Shown: positions 59,830-64,000 of the stretch, piece by piece | Layout: the number at the start of each line of letters is the position of its first letter | Numbering within the stretch: the first letter of the stretch is position 1 | Assembly (NCBI GenBank): GCA_020161695.1 | Contig: JAIUOO010000002.1 | Coordinates: 186,001-250,000, forward strand | Reading direction: 5' to 3' | Length of the DNA: 64,000 nt | From: Pseudomonadota bacterium | Lineage (GTDB): Bacteria > Pseudomonadota > Alphaproteobacteria > Rhizobiales > Phreatobacteraceae | The notes under the pieces: model-generated | Told to the model about the DNA's origin: nothing | The model's input: only the letters and a program-made list of their open reading frames with translations | Databases searched by the model: none | Translations under genes and position numbers: made by a program

Positions 59830-62800
59830 ATGACATCCCAGCCCCCGCCGATCTCCGAGGTCCTCGCGGACCCAGCGGTCGCCGACATGATTGCCGAGAG
59901 TGGCCCCTGGTGGCTGTGGACGGCCGATGCCGCGCATCTCGTCGCGACCAATGCAGCCGGCGCGCGCGCCATGGGCGCGACGGGGACCGCCGCCGCCACG
60001 GCGCGGAGCTACGACCAGAGCCACGCCTTCGCCGGCCAGATCCGCCGGATGGCCGGCCAGCCCGGCGAGGCCGTGCGCTCCGAACGGCTGCGCATCTTCG
60101 GCCGGTTCGGCTCGGAAAGCGCGGTGGCGGAGGTCCGGTCCGTCGCTGCCGGCGAGACGCGTCTGATCGCGGTCCGGCTTGCGGCGCCGCGTCGCGGCGA
60201 TGCCCGCGAGACGGCACGCGCCTTTCTCGGCGACATGACCCAACCGGCCCTGCTCTTCGCCCGCGACGGCGCGCCGCTCGGTGCCAGTGGCGCGGCGGCC
60301 GGCATCGGCGGCCTGCCGCTTGCCGAACTGATCGCCCCGGAGATCACGCGCGTCACGGCCGACCTCGACCGCGAGGGCCGCGCTTCGGTCGCCCTGGTGA
60401 ACGGAACGATGGTGCTGGCGCGGGTCGCTGCCGCCGATGCCATCATCGCCCTGCTGCCGCAGGCGGACCTGCCGGTATCGACCGGCGGGCTGAGGCTGGT
60501 CGCCTCCGCTCCGGCCGTCGCAGAGCCCGCGACAGAACCGGCCGCCGAGCCGGCTGCGGTGGCGGAGCCCGCGGAAGCCGGTTCCGCTGAGGATCCGGCA
60601 GAGCCCGACCCGATCACCCTTGCCGAGCCGGAGGCTGCCGACGCACCCGAGGCCGGGACGCCCGCCACGCAGGACGCGCCCGCCGCGCCCGAGGCCGGGA
60701 CGCCCGCCGCTCCAGAATTGCCTGCCACGTCGGAGACGGCCCCGATCGCTGCCGAACTCCCCTCGACGGCCGACGCCGGAGAGATCGAGGCGCCCGTGCG
60801 CTTCGCCTGGCGGATGGACGGATCGCTGACATTCCACGCCATCGAGCCGGCCACCATGGCGGCGCCCGCCGGGCTCACCCTGCACGAGGCGTCCGCCCGT
60901 TTCGGCCTCGATCCCGAGAGCCAGTTCGCCCGCGCCGTCGAAGCGTCGCGGCCGTTCAGCGGCGTGCCGGCCGTCTGGCCGCTCGGCGACGGCCCCCGTC
61001 GTCTCGCCGTGACGCTGGCCGCCTTCCCGACGCTGCGCGAGGGCGGGCTTCAGGGCTATGCCGGGTTCGGGCTGGTCGTCGAGGAGATCGCCCCGGCGCA
61101 GGCGCCTGTCGAGATCGCCGAGCCGGAACAGCATGCGCCCGCAGAGGACGCGCGCCCAGAGGACGCTGCGGACGAAGCAACCGCGCAGGAGACCGCGACG
61201 GATGCCCCCCTCGCCGAAGCGACGGCGGATGACGCGCCACATGCGGCTGCCGATGCCCCCGCAAGCGCCGATGCCGAGGTGAATGCCGCACTGCCGGCCA
61301 CCGGCAAGGATGCGGCGGCCGATGCGCGCCCGGTTCTGACCCTCCATACCAATCCTCCGAACGTCGTCGCCCTGCGGTCGAGCGCGGGACAGGACCCGCG
61401 GCGCCAGGGCCTGTCGCCCGGCGAGCGCAATGCCTTCCGCGAGATCGCGCGGGCGCTCGGCGCGCGCACCGAATTCGACGAGGAAACTCCGGCCGCCACG
61501 CGCGACGCGCCGCCGGAAACCGCTCCCGAAGCCAGCCAGACCGGCCAGCCCGACGAGGCAGCGACCACCGCCGCCAGCGAAGCCGCCGAGACGCAGGCCC
61601 CGCCGGCCGATACTCCGGAGGTCGCCGAGAAGACCCCCGTTGCCTCGACGCCGGTCACCGATGAACTGGATACGGCCGACGCCGCTTCCGGCGACGAGCC
61701 TGTCGAAGCCCTGCCGGAGGCGGACATCGCGCCGACGGCCCCCGACGTCGCCCCGCCGCCCATGGAGCAGCAGCGCTCGATCATTCCGCCGGCCTTCGCG
61801 GCCACGCCGCCGATCGCCCCGCTGGAGCCGCCTGCCATCCGCGACTTCGTCGATTCCGGCACGCCCTTCGGACCGCTGCCGAGCGCCTTCGGCGCGACGC
61901 CACCCGCCGACGACCCGGCGCCCGCCGAACCGCAGGCGGCGTCTGCACCCGCAGCCGACCCCAATGCCGACATGCGCGCCCTGCTCGACCGGGTGCCCGC
62001 CGGCCTCGTCGTTCATCGCGGCAACCAGGTGCTGTTCGCCAACCGTACCGTGCTCGACTGGATCGGCTTCGCCGACGCCCCGGCGCTGGAACAGGCCGGT
62101 GGCATCGCACGGCTTTTCGCCAGCGACCGCGCGCAGGGCGAGGGCAATGACAGCGTCACGCTGACCGCGCGCGATGGTTCGACCATCGCCGTCGACGCAC
62201 GCCTGACGAAGACGACATGGTCCGGCGAGCCGGCCTTCCTGTTCACGCTGCGCCGGCCGGAAGCGAGCGCCGATGCCGAGAGCGAAGCGGCCGATCTCGC
62301 CGAGCTGCGCGGCCGCCTCGACGAGGTCGAACAGATCCTCGACACCGCGACCGACGGCATCGTCATCGTCAATGCCGACGCCTCGATCGAAAGCATGAAC
62401 CGCTCGGCGGAAGCCCTGTTCGGCTACGAATCCGCCGAGGTGAAGGGCCGCAGCGTCACCGCGCTGTTCGCGCCCGAAAGCCATCGCTCGGCGCTCGACT
62501 ATTGCGACGGGCTCCTGTCCAACGGCGTCGCCAGCATCCTCAACGACGGCCGCCAGATCATCGGCCGGGTGAAGCAGGGCGGACTGATCCCGCTCTACAT
62601 GACCATGGGCCGCACGGGGCCGGCGGGAAAGCCGAAGCTTGCCGCGGTGTTCCGCGACATGACCCAGTGGAAGAAGGCCGAGGAGGACCTCGTCGCGGCC
62701 AAGCGTCAGGCCGAGCAGGCCTCGTCGCAGAAGTCGGACTTCCTCGCCAAGATCAGCCACGAGATCCGCACGCCCCTCAACGCCATCATCGGCTTCTCCG

Positions 62801-63429
62801 AGGTGATGATGGAGGAGCGCTTCGGCCCGGTCGGCAACGAGCGCTATCGCGACTACCTCAAGGACATCCATTCCTCCGGTGGCCACGTCCTGTCGCTGAT
62901 CAACGACCTGCTGGACCTCTCCAAGATCGAAGCCGGCAAGCTGGAACTGTCCTTCACCAGCGTCGATCTCAACGACATCATCCAGTCGACGGTCGCGATC
63001 ATGCAGCCGCAGGCGAACCGCGAACGCGTCATCATCCGCTCCTCGCTCCAGCCGCGCCTGCCGAACGTGGTGGCGGATTCCCGCTCGCTCCGGCAGATCG
63101 TGCTGAACCTTCTGTCGAACTCGGTGAAATTCACCCCGGCCGGCGGCCAGATCATCGTCTCGACGGCCCTGTCGGATGCGGGCGAGGCGGTGCTGCGCGT
63201 GCGCGACACCGGCGTCGGCATGACGGAGACCGAACTGCGCGCCGCCATGGAGCCGTTCCGGCAGGTCGCGACTTCCAATCCGCGCGCGGCCAAGGGCACC
63301 GGGCTCGGCCTGCCGCTGACCAAGGCGCTGGTGGAAGCCAATCGCGCATCGTTCGGCATCTCCTCGACGCCGAACCAGGGCACGCTGGTGGAAGTGGTGT
63401 TCCCGCCGACTCGGGTTCTGGCGGAGTAG
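59830..63429 (+). CDS. PAS-domain sensor histidine kinase (PdhS/DivL/PleC-like)
   Basis: This 1199-residue soluble kinase has an N-terminal sensory region (about 1-230) and a long Ala/Pro/Glu/Thr-rich low-complexity linker (about 230-700). Two PAS domains follow, near 714 (ALLDRVPAGLVVHRGNQVLFANR) and 828 (LRGRLDEVEQILDTATDGIVIVNADASIES), then a HisKA domain with His977 in KISHEIRTPLNAIIGFSEVMMEERFGPVGNERY and a HATPase domain. The C-terminal half closely matches PdhS/PleC-type cell-cycle kinases of Hyphomicrobiales. The ATG at 59830 is chosen by length; an open frame extends to 59590. It likely controls polarity or division. Confidence 0.85.
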   Translation: MTSQPPPISEVLADPAVADMIAESGPWWLWTADAAHLVATNAAGARAMGATGTAAATARSYDQSHAFAGQIRRMAGQPGEAVRSERLRIFGRFGSESAVAEVRSVAAGETRLIAVRLAAPRRGDARETARAFLGDMTQPALLFARDGAPLGASGAAAGIGGLPLAELIAPEITRVTADLDREGRASVALVNGTMVLARVAAADAIIALLPQADLPVSTGGLRLVASAPAVAEPATEPAAEPAAVAEPAEAGSAEDPAEPDPITLAEPEAADAPEAGTPATQDAPAAPEAGTPAAPELPATSETAPIAAELPSTADAGEIEAPVRFAWRMDGSLTFHAIEPATMAAPAGLTLHEASARFGLDPESQFARAVEASRPFSGVPAVWPLGDGPRRLAVTLAAFPTLREGGLQGYAGFGLVVEEIAPAQAPVEIAEPEQHAPAEDARPEDAADEATAQETATDAPLAEATADDAPHAAADAPASADAEVNAALPATGKDAAADARPVLTLHTNPPNVVALRSSAGQDPRRQGLSPGERNAFREIARALGARTEFDEETPAATRDAPPETAPEASQTGQPDEAATTAASEAAETQAPPADTPEVAEKTPVASTPVTDELDTADAASGDEPVEALPEADIAPTAPDVAPPPMEQQRSIIPPAFAATPPIAPLEPPAIRDFVDSGTPFGPLPSAFGATPPADDPAPAEPQAASAPAADPNADMRALLDRVPAGLVVHRGNQVLFANRTVLDWIGFADAPALEQAGGIARLFASDRAQGEGNDSVTLTARDGSTIAVDARLTKTTWSGEPAFLFTLRRPEASADAESEAADLAELRGRLDEVEQILDTATDGIVIVNADASIESMNRSAEALFGYESAEVKGRSVTALFAPESHRSALDYCDGLLSNGVASILNDGRQIIGRVKQGGLIPLYMTMGRTGPAGKPKLAAVFRDMTQWKKAEEDLVAAKRQAEQASSQKSDFLAKISHEIRTPLNAIIGFSEVMMEERFGPVGNERYRDYLKDIHSSGGHVLSLINDLLDLSKIEAGKLELSFTSVDLNDIIQSTVAIMQPQANRERVIIRSSLQPRLPNVVADSRSLRQIVLNLLSNSVKFTPAGGQIIVSTALSDAGEAVLRVRDTGVGMTETELRAAMEPFRQVATSNPRAAKGTGLGLPLTKALVEANRASFGISSTPNQGTLVEVVFPPTRVLAE

Positions 63430-63439
63430 CGTCGGTCCA

Positions 63440-63456
63440 GCCGGCATGCTGCCGGC
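63440..63456. terminator. Candidate terminator hairpin after the kinase gene
   Basis: GCCGGCA-TGC-TGCCGGC is a perfect 7-bp hairpin 11 bases after the kinase stop. No T-run follows, so termination is only suggested by position. Confidence 0.35.
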
Positions 63457-63530
63457 GCACTTGCCGAACGTGCCCGAAACCTACCGGAGCAGCGTTACGC
63501 TGTCAAGCATATTTTCCTAGAACGCCGCGA

Positions 63531-64000
63531 CTAACGCCCGCGGCGCATGGTCAGCGTCACCCATCCCTCGATCTCCTCGCGCATGACGAGGCGCAGGCCC
63601 CGCGCGCGATAGGCCGAGACCACCAGATTCGCGTGCGGCGGGATGATGCCCGACAGGACCACCGTGCCGCCCGGCGCAACCAGCCGGCAAAGATCGGTCG
63701 ACAGGCCGACCAGCGGGCGCGGCAGGATATTGGCGAGGACGAGATCGTAGGGACCGCCACGCCGGAAGCGGGCGTCCTTCAGCCCGGCCGCGTGGATCGC
63801 ATGGACATAGTTGCGCGCCTTGTTCAGCACCGCGTTCTCGCGCGCCGCGATGACCGAGACGAGATCGATGTCGGAAGCGAGAACCGGGACGCGGTTGCGC
63901 AGGCCCGCCGCGATGGCGAGCACGCCCGTGCCGGTGCCGACATCCAGCGGCCGGAAGGAGCGGCGCGCCTTGGCGAGCCGGTCGATGGCGCGCAGGCAGC
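63531..64000 (-). CDS. prmA: Ribosomal protein L11 methyltransferase, partial
   Basis: The C-terminal part of a PrmA-type SAM-dependent methyltransferase runs to the window edge; the 5' end is beyond it. The SAM loop DVGTGTGVLAIA, the acidic ASDID strand and the catalytic motif LANILPRPLVGLS identify the family. PrmA trimethylates ribosomal protein L11. PrmA next to a PdhS-like kinase is a familiar neighbourhood in Hyphomicrobiales as I recall it. It converges with the kinase gene. Confidence 0.9.
   Translation of the reverse strand, partial: CLRAIDRLAKARRSFRPLDVGTGTGVLAIAAGLRNRVPVLASDIDLVSVIAARENAVLNKARNYVHAIHAAGLKDARFRRGGPYDLVLANILPRPLVGLSTDLCRLVAPGGTVVLSGIIPPHANLVVSAYRARGLRLVMREEIEGWVTLTMRRGR

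Noticed and set aside
60646..60708. CRISPR-like direct repeats
   Set aside because: Only two 21-nt copies, in frame within the kinase's low-complexity linker, with no spacer series.
59575..63447. Long antisense open frame (about 1290 codons) opposite the PAS kinase
   Set aside because: Composition is shadow-like (Gly/Arg/His runs without domains); the plus strand carries PAS, HisKA and HATPase motifs in order.

Overview
The window is high-G+C, densely packed DNA from an alphaproteobacterium. The tRNA-His has no encoded G-1 and carries A73. Phasins, a PdhS/DivL-type histidine kinase beside prmA, a Paracoccus-like narKGHJI locus, and a palindromic repeat of the kind common in Hyphomicrobiales (Rhizobiales) intergenic regions all fit that order. 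A free-living, metabolically versatile, nitrate-respiring member (Bosea-, Chelatococcus- or Phreatobacter-like) is my inference; the genus cannot be read from the sequence.

Layout. (1) 93-6633: a TetR-controlled uptake cluster: NitT/TauT-type ATPase, DapA-like lyase/aldolase, GNAT acetyltransferase, odd NAD-dependent epimerase and permease on the minus strand, then the divergent regulator and NMT1/THI5-like binding protein. Two near-identical TetR-type palindromes flank the regulator. (2) 6837-10026: an outer-membrane barrel, an orphan Bug/TctC binding protein and an adenylate-forming ligase. (3) 10185-18132: an IclR-regulated operon with a complete polyamine-type ABC importer followed by AroM, DUF917 and hydantoinase/oxoprolinase proteins. 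(4) 18139-26414: a TolC-like channel, membrane fusion protein and RND pump with a PhoQ/PhoP-like two-component pair. (5) 26593-41483: a large catabolic region with CoA ligase, acyl-CoA dehydrogenase, two MaoC hydratases, shikimate dehydrogenase homologue, CoA-transferase, oligopeptide-type ABC parts without ATPases, LacI regulator, enoyl-CoA hydratase, D-2-hydroxyacid dehydrogenase, LigI-like hydrolase and SDR. Three copies of one LacI-type operator precede three transcription units. (6) 41813-57069: nitrate respiration and NO defence: nnrS, truncated hemoglobin and a nine-gene operon narK(fused)-narG-H-J-I-parvulin-small Cys-tail protein-moaA-carbonic anhydrase, with a divergent Crp/Fnr regulator and three FNR-family boxes. 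(7) 57183-64000: tRNA-His, two phasins, a voltage-gated cation channel with an unusual TFDDWSN filter, a 1199-residue PAS histidine kinase, and the 3' part of prmA.

The regulatory logic is unusually legible: separate TetR, IclR, LacI and FNR-type sites, and possibly an OmpR-type site, lie where the neighbouring regulators would be expected to bind. The least explained items are the AroM-DUF917-hydantoinase pathway, a 27-codon leader ORF with a strong ribosome-binding site ahead of the LacI-controlled transporter operon, and the channel filter. No CRISPR array, prophage or insertion sequence was seen. No stretch longer than 300 bases lacks a gene; the longest gap (about 330 bases, upstream of nnrS) holds a LacI operator and an FNR-type box.
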